Positions 7,920 through 18,094 of a DNA stretch of 53,091 nt are shown piece by piece. The position numbers and the translations under genes are program-made. Each line of letters starts with the position of its first letter. Positions within the stretch are counted from its first letter, which is position 1. This DNA is from Clostridiales bacterium (GTDB taxonomy: Bacteria > Bacillota > Clostridia > Oscillospirales > CAG-272). The notes beneath the pieces were generated by a model. That model saw only the letters and a program-made list of their open reading frames with translations. It was not told where the DNA came from and made no database searches. The stretch is taken from NCBI GenBank assembly GCA_022793655.1, contig JAAWDG010000018.1, forward strand, positions 1-53,091, written 5' to 3'.

Positions 7920-8372
7920 ATGAAAAATGAACGGCAGGCGAAGATTCTTTCGCTGATAAAAGAGAAAAATATTGAAACGCAAGAAGAACTTACCTTTTTG
8001 CTGTTAGAGGCTGGTTATAAGGTGACGCAAGCCACTGTATCGCGTGATATTAAAGAACTGAAAATCATTAAAATAGCGAGTGAAAAAGGGGGCTATAAAT
8101 ATGCCTCTGCGTCCACTGATCGATCGGGTGTAAGAGCAAAATATAAAAAAATTATAGAAGAAACGGTGATAAGCGCTTCTTATGCAAAAAATTTAGTGGT
8201 CATTAAAACTTTTTCCGGCATGGCGCAAGCGGCCGGCGCCGCTATTGATTCCATTGCATTTTCAGAGATTCTTGGCTGCATCGCTGGTGATGATACGCTT
8301 ATCGCGGTCGCCAATGGAGAAGAGGCGGCTTGTGTTATGACGACACAAATTAATGATATGCTTCATCATTAA
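7920..8372 (+). CDS. argR: Arginine repressor ArgR
   Basis: 150 residues, the normal size for ArgR/AhrC. It has an N-terminal winged helix (QATVSRDIKELKIIK) that binds ARG boxes and a C-terminal hexamerisation and arginine-binding domain (GCIAGDDTLIAVA). The ATG at 7920 matches the family start (MKNERQAKIL); a TTG two codons upstream is possible. The ribosome-binding site is weak. No arginine genes are in the window, so regulation is in trans. Confidence 0.94.
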   Translation: MKNERQAKILSLIKEKNIETQEELTFLLLEAGYKVTQATVSRDIKELKIIKIASEKGGYKYASASTDRSGVRAKYKKIIEETVISASYAKNLVVIKTFSGMAQAAGAAIDSIAFSEILGCIAGDDTLIAVANGEEAACVMTTQINDMLHH

Positions 8373-8412
8373 AATATGTCATCTATATTGATTGCGAAAG
8401 GAGGAAGTGTGC

Positions 8413-10089
8413 ATGCTGTTATCGCTGCATATCGAAAACATAGCGGTTATTAAAGAGTTGGATATTGACTTTTCATCGGGTTTTAATGTGTTAACGGGCG
8501 AAACCGGTGCTGGAAAATCGATTATTATTGATTCCATTAATTTAATTATGGGAGCCAGAGCGGATAAAGAGTTTATTCGTGCAGGAGAGGAAAAAGCGAT
8601 TGTGAGCGCTGTGTTTGTGCAAAATGATCATCGTGTTCTTGAACAGCTGCAAGCATACGGACTTCCTCACGATACGGATGAAGTAATGATTTATAAAGAA
8701 TTGTGCAGTGACGGCAGGACTATGACCAAAATTAATGGGCGTACGGTTTCGGTTAGTGCGTTGCGAGAAATTGCCAAGTATTTAGTTACTATTCACGGGC
8801 AGCACGATAATCAGTCTTTACTAAAAAGTGAGACACACATTCTTTATCTTGATGCATTTGCTGGTCTGCAGACACAAAAAGAGGAATATCAAAGTGCCTA
8901 TACGCAGTATATGGCTCTCAAAGATAAGATCAATAAAAGCCGTATCGATGAACAAGAAAAGCAGCGACAAATTGATGTGATTCGCTATCAACTGTCGGAT
9001 ATTGACGCAGCCAAACTAAAGGTAGGCGAAGAAGAAGCGCTGATCGAAACAAAAAAGAAAATTAAAGATCTTGATAAAATTAATCGAAGTACATCAATTG
9101 TCTATAAAGCGCTCTATGAAAATGACAAAGGTGTAGCAGCTGTGTTACTCATTGATAAAGCAGAGGCGGCTCTTGCAGCGGTTAAAGATCATATTGAACA
9201 TAGCGATGAGTTGATTGATGCGTTAACCGATATTCGTGCCTCGCTTGAAGATATAGCCTATAAAGTGCATGCACAGGCTGTGTCTATTACAGGAGATCCC
9301 GAGTCAATGTTGACCAAAATCGAATCACGACTTGCTCATATCGAAAAATTACAGAAGAAATACGGCACAACGATTGCGGAAATATTAACGTATCGAGAAT
9401 CGTTACAACAGCGTTTGGATGATTTGCTGGGTGCAGAAGCGCAGGGTGAAGAAATGGAAAAAGCGCTTTTGAAAATTCAAAATGAAGCCATGCGTTTGGC
9501 GAAGTCTTTATCTGCACAGCGAGCCAAGGCCGCTAAGACTCTGCAAGAAAAGATTATGGATGAGCTTGCTTATTTAGATATGAACAAGGCGCGTTTTGAA
9601 GCAGCGCTTCGACCCAAAGAAGCTTTAGGGCCAGATGGCCTTGATGAAGTGGAATTTTTAATTGCTACCAATATAGGCGAAGGAATGCATCCACTTTCTA
9701 AAATCGCATCGGGCGGAGAACTTTCTCGTATTATGTTAGGCATAAAATGTGTATTAGCTTCTACCGATGCCGTTTCACTTTTGATTTTTGATGAAATTGA
9801 TACGGGTATTTCTGGTCGCACCTCGCTCAAAATCGGACATAAATTAAAGCAGCTTGCTAACGATTATCAGGTGATTTGCGTAACGCATTCTGCGCAGATT
9901 GCATCAGTGGCGCATGCACATTATCTAATTTCAAAAGAAGAGAGAGAGGGGCGGATGTACGGTCATGTCAAGCAATTAGATATGGCCGGCCGGGCCGATG
10001 AAATTGCCCGTATTATTGGCGGCGCGGCGATCACACCAGCCGTGCTTGCTACCGCGAAAGAACTGCTAAAGCAGGGAAGTTTAGAATAA
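8413..10089 (+). CDS. recN: DNA repair protein RecN
   Basis: 558 residues, an SMC-like ATPase that acts early at double-strand breaks. Walker A is GETGAGKSI near the N-terminus, followed by the family motif IHGQHDNQSL, a long coiled-coil middle, the ABC signature SGGELSRIMLG and Walker B LLIFDEIDTGISG. AAAGGAGG precedes the ATG at 8413; an upstream TTG at 8392 is less likely. In spore formers spoIVB and spo0A often follow recN. Here murB follows instead. Confidence 0.96.
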   Translation: MLLSLHIENIAVIKELDIDFSSGFNVLTGETGAGKSIIIDSINLIMGARADKEFIRAGEEKAIVSAVFVQNDHRVLEQLQAYGLPHDTDEVMIYKELCSDGRTMTKINGRTVSVSALREIAKYLVTIHGQHDNQSLLKSETHILYLDAFAGLQTQKEEYQSAYTQYMALKDKINKSRIDEQEKQRQIDVIRYQLSDIDAAKLKVGEEEALIETKKKIKDLDKINRSTSIVYKALYENDKGVAAVLLIDKAEAALAAVKDHIEHSDELIDALTDIRASLEDIAYKVHAQAVSITGDPESMLTKIESRLAHIEKLQKKYGTTIAEILTYRESLQQRLDDLLGAEAQGEEMEKALLKIQNEAMRLAKSLSAQRAKAAKTLQEKIMDELAYLDMNKARFEAALRPKEALGPDGLDEVEFLIATNIGEGMHPLSKIASGGELSRIMLGIKCVLASTDAVSLLIFDEIDTGISGRTSLKIGHKLKQLANDYQVICVTHSAQIASVAHAHYLISKEEREGRMYGHVKQLDMAGRADEIARIIGGAAITPAVLATAKELLKQGSLE

Positions 10090-10143
10090 ACTATATTATA
10101 TATTGATTTTGCCCATGTGGCTGAAAGGCGGATGTATACGTTT

Positions 10144-11040
10144 ATGTCTTTAACCGAAGAACTGTATAGCCATAAAATTCAGTTCTGTCTTGATGAACCA
10201 ATGCAAAAACATACCAGCTTTCGTATTGGTGGTCCAGCAGATTATTTTATTCTTCCCGCAGATGAAGCGGAGTTAATAAGCACGATTGCTCTGATGCGTC
10301 AGGCGGGGATTCCTTATTTTATTGCAGGGAATCTAAGCAATGTGGTTTTTGATGATGCGGGGTACAGGGGTGCCGTCATTTCTACCGAGAAACTAAACGG
10401 TATTAAACATATTGATGGCAAGCTGCATTGCGGGAGCGGCGCCAGCCTTTCGGCAGCGGCAAGCACAGCTTATAAACATACCCTGACTGGCCTTGAATTT
10501 GCTTACGGAATACCTGGTACAATCGGCGGCGGTATTTATATGAACGCAGGTGCCTACGGCGGTGAAATGGCGAATGTAGTTGAGCAAGTACATTGTTTCG
10601 ATTGTATCAACGGTAAGGTGAAAGAATTAAATCGCACAGACTGTCAATTTGATTATCGTTATAGTGTATTTCAGCAAAGTGAAATGGTACTTTTATCAAC
10701 TGTTCTTTCTCTGCAAAATGGAGATGCACAAGCAATTAAAGAGAAAATGGATACATATATGGCGGCACGTAAAAGCAAACAGCCGCTTTCTTTTCCGAAT
10801 GCAGGCAGTGTTTTTAAACGGCCTAAGGGACATTTTGCCGGCGCTATGATTGAAGAATTAGGATTAAAAGGGACATTGGTCGGCGGAGCGGCTGTTTCGC
10901 AAAAACACGCTGGCTTTATTATTAATACAGGGAATGCGACTTGTTCGGATGTAAAAGAACTGGTGGCTATCATTCAAAAAAAAGTATTGTCTGCTTATGG
11001 CATTCAGCTTGAATGCGAAATTCAATTTGTTTCATCATGA
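10144..11040 (+). CDS. murB: UDP-N-acetylenolpyruvoylglucosamine reductase
   Basis: About 298 residues. It is an FAD enzyme that reduces UDP-GlcNAc-enolpyruvate to UDP-MurNAc, the second committed step of peptidoglycan synthesis. Typical stretches are HTSFRIGGPADYF, GLEFAYGIPGTIGGGIYMNAGAYGGE, and SFPNAGSVFKRP, which carries the catalytic Ser, with a late Glu region (LECEIQFV). Possible starts are GTG 10117, ATG 10132 and ATG 10144. The last fits the family N-terminus and leaves GAAAGGCGG upstream, though at the long spacing of 12. It overlaps whiA by 4 bases. Confidence 0.93.
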   Translation: MSLTEELYSHKIQFCLDEPMQKHTSFRIGGPADYFILPADEAELISTIALMRQAGIPYFIAGNLSNVVFDDAGYRGAVISTEKLNGIKHIDGKLHCGSGASLSAAASTAYKHTLTGLEFAYGIPGTIGGGIYMNAGAYGGEMANVVEQVHCFDCINGKVKELNRTDCQFDYRYSVFQQSEMVLLSTVLSLQNGDAQAIKEKMDTYMAARKSKQPLSFPNAGSVFKRPKGHFAGAMIEELGLKGTLVGGAAVSQKHAGFIINTGNATCSDVKELVAIIQKKVLSAYGIQLECEIQFVSS

Positions 11041-11903
11041 ATTCGTTTAGTGTTAAAACAAAAAATGATCTCTGTTCTTCACCGATCAAAAAAAAATGCT
11101 GCCAAACAGCGTTTTTATATGGGTATTTATATGCCTCTGATGCGTGTCATGAACAAAAAATTATTTTATCATTTGAATCGGATATTATTAGAAAATATGT
11201 ATCTAAAATATTGACAGATCTTTTTTTCATTGAAGTGGCAGAAGAAAAGACAGTTATCTTGCGAAATGAGGATATGGCCAAGGAATTGTTTGCAGTATTT
11301 GAGTTTGATGGCTCTGCTGTCATTCGTGACTTGATTTATACCTGTGAGCATTGTTCACGATATTTTATGAGAGGGCTATTCATCTCGGCTGGTCATCTGA
11401 CCGATCCTAACAAATCATATCAGTTAGATTTTACAGGATTATCAGAGGAAAAAATGGCGGAACTTCATCGCTTTTTGGCGTGGCAGGGACTTCCGGCTGG
11501 TCGTTCGCGTCGGAATGGCAAACCAATTCTTTATTATAAAAGTATGGTTAAAATAGAAGCTTTTTTGCGATTTGTTTTTGCATCGTCTGCTGTATTTGAG
11601 CTGATTAATGCTGAAATGATTGGTGAAGAACGAAATGAATTAAATCGGCTTGGTAATTTTGAAAATGCAAATTTAAATCGAACGATTTCAGCTGCCAGCG
11701 AACAAATTGCAGCTGTGAAGAGATTATTTGAATCACATCAGATAAAACAGCTGTCAGACGAACTCCAATACACAGCTGAACTTCGCATGCAGCATCCTGA
11801 AGCGTCGCTGGCCGCGTTAGCGGCGCTGCATGAGCCGCCTATTACGAAATCAGGATTGACGCATCGTCTTAAAAAAATTGTTGAAATTGCACAGGCGTTA
11901 TAA
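11037..11903 (+). CDS. whiA: WhiA family regulator / morphogenesis protein
   Basis: 288 residues. The N-terminal LAGLIDADG-like half begins SFSVKTKNDL. The C-terminal helix-turn-helix is diagnostic: HPEASLAALAALHEPPITKSGLTHRLKKI. In Bacillus WhiA affects cell division and chromosome segregation; in actinomycetes it is a sporulation regulator. The ATG at 11037 overlaps the murB stop and matches the family start. In many Firmicutes rapZ (yvcJ) and yvcK (gluconeogenesis factor) lie immediately upstream of whiA; both are absent here and murB is the direct neighbour. Confidence 0.9.
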   Translation: MNSFSVKTKNDLCSSPIKKKCCQTAFLYGYLYASDACHEQKIILSFESDIIRKYVSKILTDLFFIEVAEEKTVILRNEDMAKELFAVFEFDGSAVIRDLIYTCEHCSRYFMRGLFISAGHLTDPNKSYQLDFTGLSEEKMAELHRFLAWQGLPAGRSRRNGKPILYYKSMVKIEAFLRFVFASSAVFELINAEMIGEERNELNRLGNFENANLNRTISAASEQIAAVKRLFESHQIKQLSDELQYTAELRMQHPEASLAALAALHEPPITKSGLTHRLKKIVEIAQAL

Positions 11904-11931
11904 GCCTGTAAAAAATGAAAGGCAAACAGAA

Positions 11932-14900
11932 ATGAGCGATTTTGTCCATCTTCATTTACATACTGAATATAGTTTATTAGATGGCGCCAGCCGTATTAAA
12001 GATATACCAGAGGTAGTGGCTGGTCTTGGTCAAAAGGCGGTAGCCATTACTGATCATGGTAATATGTATGGTGTGGTTGCATTTTATAAAGCGTGTAAAG
12101 CGAAGGGGATTAAACCTATTATCGGCTGTGAAGTTTATGTAGCAGCGGGAAGCCGACAAGACAAGAAAAAAAATCCATATGGCGATAACTATCACCTGGT
12201 GCTGTTAGTAAAAAACGAGATTGGCTATAAAAACTTAATATCAATGGTGTCAAAGTCCTATACAGAGGGCTTTTACGGCAAGCCAAGAATCGATATGGAG
12301 CTGCTTTGTGAACATCATGATGGACTGATTTGTCTTTCGGGATGTTTGGGTGGCCTTATACCGCAACTTCTTTTGCGGGGGGAGCAGGAAAAGGCAGAGC
12401 AAACAGTTCTTTCCTTTCATCGTTTGTTTGGTGAGGATTATTATTTAGAACTCCAAGATCATGGTTTGAATGAGCAAAAACAGGTAAACAGCGCTCTTTT
12501 CGACTTATCTAAAAAACTTGGCATTGAGTTGGTTTGTACGAACGATGCCCACTATTTAAGAAAACAAGACGCTGAAAATCAAGCTGTGTTAATGTGTATT
12601 CAAACAAATGAAGTGATTACCAACGGGCGCCCAATCGGTTTTGAAACGGATGAGTTTTATATAAAAAGTGCAGATGAGATGGAGACTCTTTTTAAAGATT
12701 ATCCCCGTGCACTTGAAAATACCGTTAAAATAGCTGAAAAATGTAGTTTTGATTTTGAGTTTGGAAAACTGCATTTGCCTGCTTATCATATTGAAAACGG
12801 CTTAACCGCAAAAGAGTATTTGAGAAAAATAGTAGAGCGCGGTTTTCTTTCAAAAATTATGAAAGAGGAACTGCATTTTACCGACGAACGTCCTATCGAG
12901 TTATATCGGGAGCGATTGGATTATGAACTATCTATCATTGACCAAATGGGGTATAACGACTATTTTTTGATCGTATGGGACTTTGTTAAATATGCGAAAG
13001 AACATGGCGTGACAGTGGGGCCAGGCAGGGGGTCAGGTGCGGGCAGTTTAGTCGCTTATATGGCTGGCATTACCGAGGTGGATTCCATTGCATTTGATTT
13101 ACTTTTTGAGCGTTTTCTCAATCCAGAAAGAATTAGTATGCCTGATTTTGATATTGATTTTTGCTATCGAAATCGGGACAAGGTCATTGAATATGTCAGA
13201 GAAAAATATGGCAAGGACAATGTTTCGCAAATTACTACATTTGGCACCATGGCGGCAAGGGCCGTTGTCAGGGATGTGGGACGCGCGTTAGGTATGTCTT
13301 ATGCGACGGTCGATCAAGTGGCCAAAGCGATTCCGCGTGAATTAAATATTACATTGGATACGGCGCTTGAAAAAAATAAAGATTTGAAGAAGATGGCCCA
13401 ACAAGACCCTCAAATAGAGCGGCTCCTCTCTATCTCGCGGGCCTTAGAAGGCATGCCAAGGCATGCTTCGACACACGCGGCCGGTGTTGTCATTACCGAA
13501 CAGCCGACCCGAAATTATGTGCCGGTTTCAGTCAACGATGATATGCCTTTGACTCAATTTGATATGGAAACCGTAGCAGATCTTGGCCTTTTAAAATTTG
13601 ACTTTTTAGGGTTGCGTTATTTGACCATTATTGACGACTGTGCGGCATTGGTTCAACGGCAAAACCCCGCGTTTTCGGTACGAGATATTCCGTTTGATGA
13701 TGAAGAAACCTTTGCTATGATTTCTTCTGGTGAGACGGATGGTGTTTTTCAGTTAGAATCGGCCGGCATGCGTCAAATGTTGACGCAAATGAAACCATCC
13801 TCATTAGACGATATTATGGCGTCAATTGCGCTGTATCGACCGGGGCCTATGAAATCGATTCCGAGATATATCCATAATAAACATCACCCCGAGGCAGCAA
13901 CGATCAAATTGCCTGCCGTTTCTGACATTTTAGAAAAGACCTATGGCTGTATTGTTTATCAAGAACAGGTGATGCAAATTTTTCGTTCGGTAGCTGGCTA
14001 TTCATATGGACAGGCAGATTTGATACGAAAAGCTATGTCTAAAAAGAAAGCAGATGTACTTGAAAAAGAAAAAGCCGCTTTTATGGAAGGTGCAATTGCA
14101 GCGGAAAATACCAAAGAAGAAGCACAGGCTTTGTTTGACGAGATGGCTGATTTTGCTAAATATGCTTTTAACAAAAGTCATGCGGCCGCATACAGCTTTA
14201 TTTCATATCGAACCGCTTATTTAAAATGTCATTATCCAGCTGAGTATATGTGTGCGCTGCTGACGAGTGTGACGGGCTATGCTGAAAAGATTAATGAATA
14301 CATAGCGGTATGTAAAAGTGTAGGAATCGAGATTTTGCCGCCGGATATTAATGAAAGCCAAGATACGTTCGTTCCTGATAAGGGGAAAATACGTTTTAGT
14401 TTAGGATCCATTAAAAACTTGGGCGAAAAGTTTGTACAGTCTATTTTAAATGAACGCAACCAAAATGGTCCTTATCGCTCTTTTGAGAATTTCGCCAACC
14501 GCTTAAGTGAGCAGGAACTAAACAAAAAGCAAATGCAAACCCTGATTAGTGCTGGTGTTTTTGATCAGTTAGGAGCGAATCGCAAGCAATTGCTTGCCGT
14601 TTATAAGCCTTTTTTAGATGCACTAAATGAGAAAAGACGTAAGAATTTGGTGGGCCAAATTGATTTCTTTTCGGATATAAATGAAATGGATGCCAATACA
14701 CTGGTGTTACCAGAAATAGAAGACTTTACGCTGCAAGAAAAATTAGTTTTAGAAAGAGAGAGTTGTGGTCTTTCTTTATCTGGTTCTATGTTAGATGCTT
14801 ATGGCGCGCATATCAAAGCGCTAAAACCAACTTTGATTATGGATATCATTTGTTATGATGAAGAGCATCCAGAAGGGTATCTTTTCAAAGATAGACAAAC

Positions 14901-15432
14901 GGTGACAATTGCTTGTATTGTAACGAATAAGACAGCCAAGGATACAAAAAATGGAGAAAGAATGCTGTTTGTTACAGCAGAAGATACGGTTTCATCCATT
15001 GAGTTGCTGATATTCCCGAAATTAGTCGCTCGGTATGAACCTTATTTCACCCAAGATGCTTGTTTGGCGATTACCGGCAGTATTTCATTAAAAGAAGGAG
15101 AAAAGCCCAAACTTTTAGTGAGCCGTGCTGTGCCATTAATTGAAAATAAGGATTTTAAAGGAAAGGTGGAGGACGAAATGCTGCAAGCCCCTTCAAATGA
15201 TGCAAAAACCGAAAGCAAAAAATTATACTTGCGTTTGCCGGATACAGAAGGTAGCGCTTTTCATCGAATTGTTAGCTTAGTAGAAATTTTTCCGGGTGAC
15301 TGCGAGGTGATTATTTATAATCAATCGACTGGCAAATATAGCAAAGCACAGAATTGTCGCATGGCGCTTAATCCAACCGTTTTAACTCTTATACAGCAAA
15401 TTTGCGGGGAAGAGAATGTCGTCATACAATAA
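11932..15432 (+). CDS. dnaE: DNA polymerase III alpha subunit (DnaE)
   Basis: 1166 residues. The N-terminal PHP domain begins HLHTEYSLLDGA. The palm carries GPGRGSGAGSLVAY and the catalytic aspartates in PDFDIDFCYRNRDKV. Helix-hairpin-helix and OB-fold domains follow (about residues 985-1070, TVTIACIVTNKTAK). This is the DnaE1/3 type without a proofreading exonuclease, the second replicase beside PolC in low-GC Gram-positives. The ATG at 11932 has AAAGG 9 bases upstream; earlier starts overlap whiA. No terminator is seen after it. Confidence 0.96.
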   Translation: MSDFVHLHLHTEYSLLDGASRIKDIPEVVAGLGQKAVAITDHGNMYGVVAFYKACKAKGIKPIIGCEVYVAAGSRQDKKKNPYGDNYHLVLLVKNEIGYKNLISMVSKSYTEGFYGKPRIDMELLCEHHDGLICLSGCLGGLIPQLLLRGEQEKAEQTVLSFHRLFGEDYYLELQDHGLNEQKQVNSALFDLSKKLGIELVCTNDAHYLRKQDAENQAVLMCIQTNEVITNGRPIGFETDEFYIKSADEMETLFKDYPRALENTVKIAEKCSFDFEFGKLHLPAYHIENGLTAKEYLRKIVERGFLSKIMKEELHFTDERPIELYRERLDYELSIIDQMGYNDYFLIVWDFVKYAKEHGVTVGPGRGSGAGSLVAYMAGITEVDSIAFDLLFERFLNPERISMPDFDIDFCYRNRDKVIEYVREKYGKDNVSQITTFGTMAARAVVRDVGRALGMSYATVDQVAKAIPRELNITLDTALEKNKDLKKMAQQDPQIERLLSISRALEGMPRHASTHAAGVVITEQPTRNYVPVSVNDDMPLTQFDMETVADLGLLKFDFLGLRYLTIIDDCAALVQRQNPAFSVRDIPFDDEETFAMISSGETDGVFQLESAGMRQMLTQMKPSSLDDIMASIALYRPGPMKSIPRYIHNKHHPEAATIKLPAVSDILEKTYGCIVYQEQVMQIFRSVAGYSYGQADLIRKAMSKKKADVLEKEKAAFMEGAIAAENTKEEAQALFDEMADFAKYAFNKSHAAAYSFISYRTAYLKCHYPAEYMCALLTSVTGYAEKINEYIAVCKSVGIEILPPDINESQDTFVPDKGKIRFSLGSIKNLGEKFVQSILNERNQNGPYRSFENFANRLSEQELNKKQMQTLISAGVFDQLGANRKQLLAVYKPFLDALNEKRRKNLVGQIDFFSDINEMDANTLVLPEIEDFTLQEKLVLERESCGLSLSGSMLDAYGAHIKALKPTLIMDIICYDEEHPEGYLFKDRQTVTIACIVTNKTAKDTKNGERMLFVTAEDTVSSIELLIFPKLVARYEPYFTQDACLAITGSISLKEGEKPKLLVSRAVPLIENKDFKGKVEDEMLQAPSNDAKTESKKLYLRLPDTEGSAFHRIVSLVEIFPGDCEVIIYNQSTGKYSKAQNCRMALNPTVLTLIQQICGEENVVIQ

Positions 15433-15486
15433 CGATCGAGTGTTTTGCGACAGCGATAAACAAAATTATTAAATTATCTTAATTTT

Positions 15487-15535
15487 TTGTCGTATTCATA
15501 TTCGTTTCATATTTAAGTGATACCATCATGATGGT
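15487..15535 (+). promoter_or_regulatory. Probable promoter with a 14-bp palindrome at the start site, upstream of the class A PBP
   Basis: TTGTCG (15487-15492), a 17-bp spacer and TATTTA (15510-15515), each 4/6 to consensus. The perfect palindrome ACCATCATGATGGT covers 15522-15535, where transcription should begin, which is an operator-like position. A second small hairpin, CCGCTAAA/TTTAGCGG (15550-15568), lies in the leader. This is inference from layout only. Confidence 0.5.
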
Positions 15536-15602
15536 GATATATGAATGTGCCGCTAAATGTTTTAGCGGTCAGATGAATAGAACAGAAAGGCTTATAAAAT
15601 CA

Positions 15603-18047
15603 ATGAACCAAAGCCATGCTAAAAAAACAAATAGACGGCCGGCGCGCTCCCAAAAGACGCAGCGTGTTTCTCGTCGTAAGAAGAGTTACAAACGGTCGGG
15701 TATTTTTTCAAAAATATTAAGTGTTTTATGTACGTTGCTTTTAATTGGTTTAATTACTGGAACCATTGTTGGCGCAGCGTTTGCTCTTTATCTGCACAGT
15801 TTTGTCAATATCAGTGTAGATGATATTTTGCTGCTTTCTACAGGCCAAGATATGACAACCCAGCTCTATTATACTGAATATACAGACCGGGCGAATCGAA
15901 TTGGTGAATCAAAGCCTATGGAAGATCAAAATCTTTCTGCTATCGAAAACCGCGTTTGGGTTTCTTACAATGATATTCCGAAAAACTTGGTAAATGCGTT
16001 TATCGCTATTGAAGATAAACGGTTTGAATCTCACCACGGTGTTGACTGGATTCGGACCTTGTCGGCCACGGCTAACTTTTTCATGCCCGGCGGTAAAAGC
16101 TATGGTGGTTCTACAATTACGCAACAGGTTATCAAAAATGTTACTGGTTACGATGATGTCACCATACAGCGTAAGGTACAAGAAATTTTCATGGCGCTGA
16201 ATTTGGAGAAAAAGTTAGATAAATCGGAGATTTTGGAAATTTATTTGAATACGATTTATCTTTCACAGCGTTCTTATGGGGTGCAGGCAGCTGCTAAAAC
16301 TTATTTTGGCAAAGATGTTTCAGAGTTAACACTGGTCGAATGTGCTGCTATTGCTTCGATTACTCAAGCACCCACTAAGTGGGACCCTATTCAGCATCCC
16401 GAAAACAATCAGGATAGAAGACGTGCTGTACTGACCCAAATGTACGAACAACACAAAATTACAGAAGAAGAGTATAGAACTGCTTATGATGAGGAATTGG
16501 TGTTATATAAGGGAAAAGATTCTTCCACTGCAAGCACTTCTTACAATTCATGGTATACAGACCAAGTTATTAATGATTCCATTGAACTGCTTGTACAGCA
16601 GCTTGGTGTGTCTGAGACAGTTGCCACTAGCATGATTTATACCGGTGGACTTCGTATCTATACATTAATAGATCCCGTTATTCAGGAAAGACTTGAAAAC
16701 GTCTTTAAAGATGAGAATAATTTTCCAAGTGTTGCGGGCAGTATGCAGCCAAAATGTTCGATGGTAGTTATTGATCCGTATACTGGTGACGTGTTAGCGC
16801 TGGTTGGTGACCGTGGAGAGAAAACGGGGGACCGAATTCAAAGCTATGCAACCAAAACAAAGCGTTCTCCTGGTTCATCGATCAAGCCCTTGTCAATCTA
16901 TGCACCTGCTTTGGAAGAGGGTGTGATCAATTATGCTTCTGTCTATGATGACCGTCCGGTCAACTATGGTGACGATAATGCTACGCCGTGGCCTTCCAAT
17001 GCGCCGAATGTATATGGTGGTCTTACGACCATTCATGATGCAATTACACGTTCGGTAAACACCGTTTCGGTTCGTGTGTTAATGGAGCTTGGTGTGGAAA
17101 CTTCGTTTGACTATGTGAAAAACAAGCTTCATATGGATAGTTTTATTTTAAGTGAAGAGACCCAGAGCGGTTATGTTATTTCTGATATGAACTACTCCGG
17201 CCTTGCACTTGGTGGTATGAGTTATGGTGTGACTGTTCTTGAAATGACCGCCGCTTATAGTATGTTTGTTAACGGTGGTGTATATCACAAGCCGCGTACT
17301 GTACTCAAAATAGAAGATTATAATGGCAATATTATTGCAGATAATAAGGCAGAGTCGAACGCCGTTATCAGCGAAACAACCTCGATTATTATGACACGCA
17401 TGATGGAAAAGGTTGTGTCTACTGGTACGGCTGCCAGTTCAATAAAACTTGATTCACAAATCAATGTAGCGGGTAAAACAGGTACAACCAATGATGATAT
17501 TGATAAATGGTTTATTGGTTATACTCCTTACTACGTCGGCGGTGTATGGTTTGGTTATGAGTGGAACAAAACACTTACCGGATTTCCAGCTGCCTCGGCA
17601 GCTATTGTATGGAACACCGCTATGACTGCGATTCATGAGCCTATTTTAAATGAAATTAATGAAGGCAAGGCAGAGAAGCAGTATTTCCCCTATGGAAAAG
17701 ATATTGTGACAGCTGAATATTGCCGATATTCTGGTAAGTTAGTAACCGAGGCATGTAAGGCGGATATGCGTGGCAACGCTGTGGAAACCGGTTATTTTAC
17801 CGTTTCTAATATTCCGACTGATAAGTGCGACTGCCATGTACTGTTAGACATTTGCAAAGAAACTGGCAGCGTGGCCAGAGAAGAATGTCCCTCTACAGAA
17901 AAAATTGGCTTTATTACAGTTAATCGAGATGATATCCCTGAAGATGTCGATGTTAAAATAGGAGATGCAAGCTATGTGTACCATGGCGGCAGTTATTGTT
18001 CAAAACATTCTGGCGCGGTTGTTGGTGTAGGCTCTCAAAGCAGATAA
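15603..18047 (+). CDS. Class A penicillin-binding protein (bifunctional transglycosylase/transpeptidase)
   Basis: 814 residues, PBP1a-type. A very basic cytoplasmic N-terminus (about 1-35) precedes one membrane helix (about 37-64). The GT51 domain has the catalytic Glu137 in IEDKRFESHHGVD and GGSTITQQ. The transpeptidase domain has active Ser425 in SSIK, an SVN motif and KTGTT at 625-629. A Cys-containing tail (CDCHVLLDIC) follows. The enzyme polymerises lipid II and crosslinks peptides at the outer membrane face. The ATG at 15603 is chosen because AGAAAGG lies 12 bases upstream, the spacing used repeatedly in this genome; the in-frame ATGs at 15528 and 15573 are alternatives. Confidence 0.94.
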   Translation: MNQSHAKKTNRRPARSQKTQRVSRRKKSYKRSGIFSKILSVLCTLLLIGLITGTIVGAAFALYLHSFVNISVDDILLLSTGQDMTTQLYYTEYTDRANRIGESKPMEDQNLSAIENRVWVSYNDIPKNLVNAFIAIEDKRFESHHGVDWIRTLSATANFFMPGGKSYGGSTITQQVIKNVTGYDDVTIQRKVQEIFMALNLEKKLDKSEILEIYLNTIYLSQRSYGVQAAAKTYFGKDVSELTLVECAAIASITQAPTKWDPIQHPENNQDRRRAVLTQMYEQHKITEEEYRTAYDEELVLYKGKDSSTASTSYNSWYTDQVINDSIELLVQQLGVSETVATSMIYTGGLRIYTLIDPVIQERLENVFKDENNFPSVAGSMQPKCSMVVIDPYTGDVLALVGDRGEKTGDRIQSYATKTKRSPGSSIKPLSIYAPALEEGVINYASVYDDRPVNYGDDNATPWPSNAPNVYGGLTTIHDAITRSVNTVSVRVLMELGVETSFDYVKNKLHMDSFILSEETQSGYVISDMNYSGLALGGMSYGVTVLEMTAAYSMFVNGGVYHKPRTVLKIEDYNGNIIADNKAESNAVISETTSIIMTRMMEKVVSTGTAASSIKLDSQINVAGKTGTTNDDIDKWFIGYTPYYVGGVWFGYEWNKTLTGFPAASAAIVWNTAMTAIHEPILNEINEGKAEKQYFPYGKDIVTAEYCRYSGKLVTEACKADMRGNAVETGYFTVSNIPTDKCDCHVLLDICKETGSVAREECPSTEKIGFITVNRDDIPEDVDVKIGDASYVYHGGSYCSKHSGAVVGVGSQSR

Positions 18048-18094
18048 TTTGCGAACCTTTACAATAATTTTATTAAAACAATACTAAATTGACC

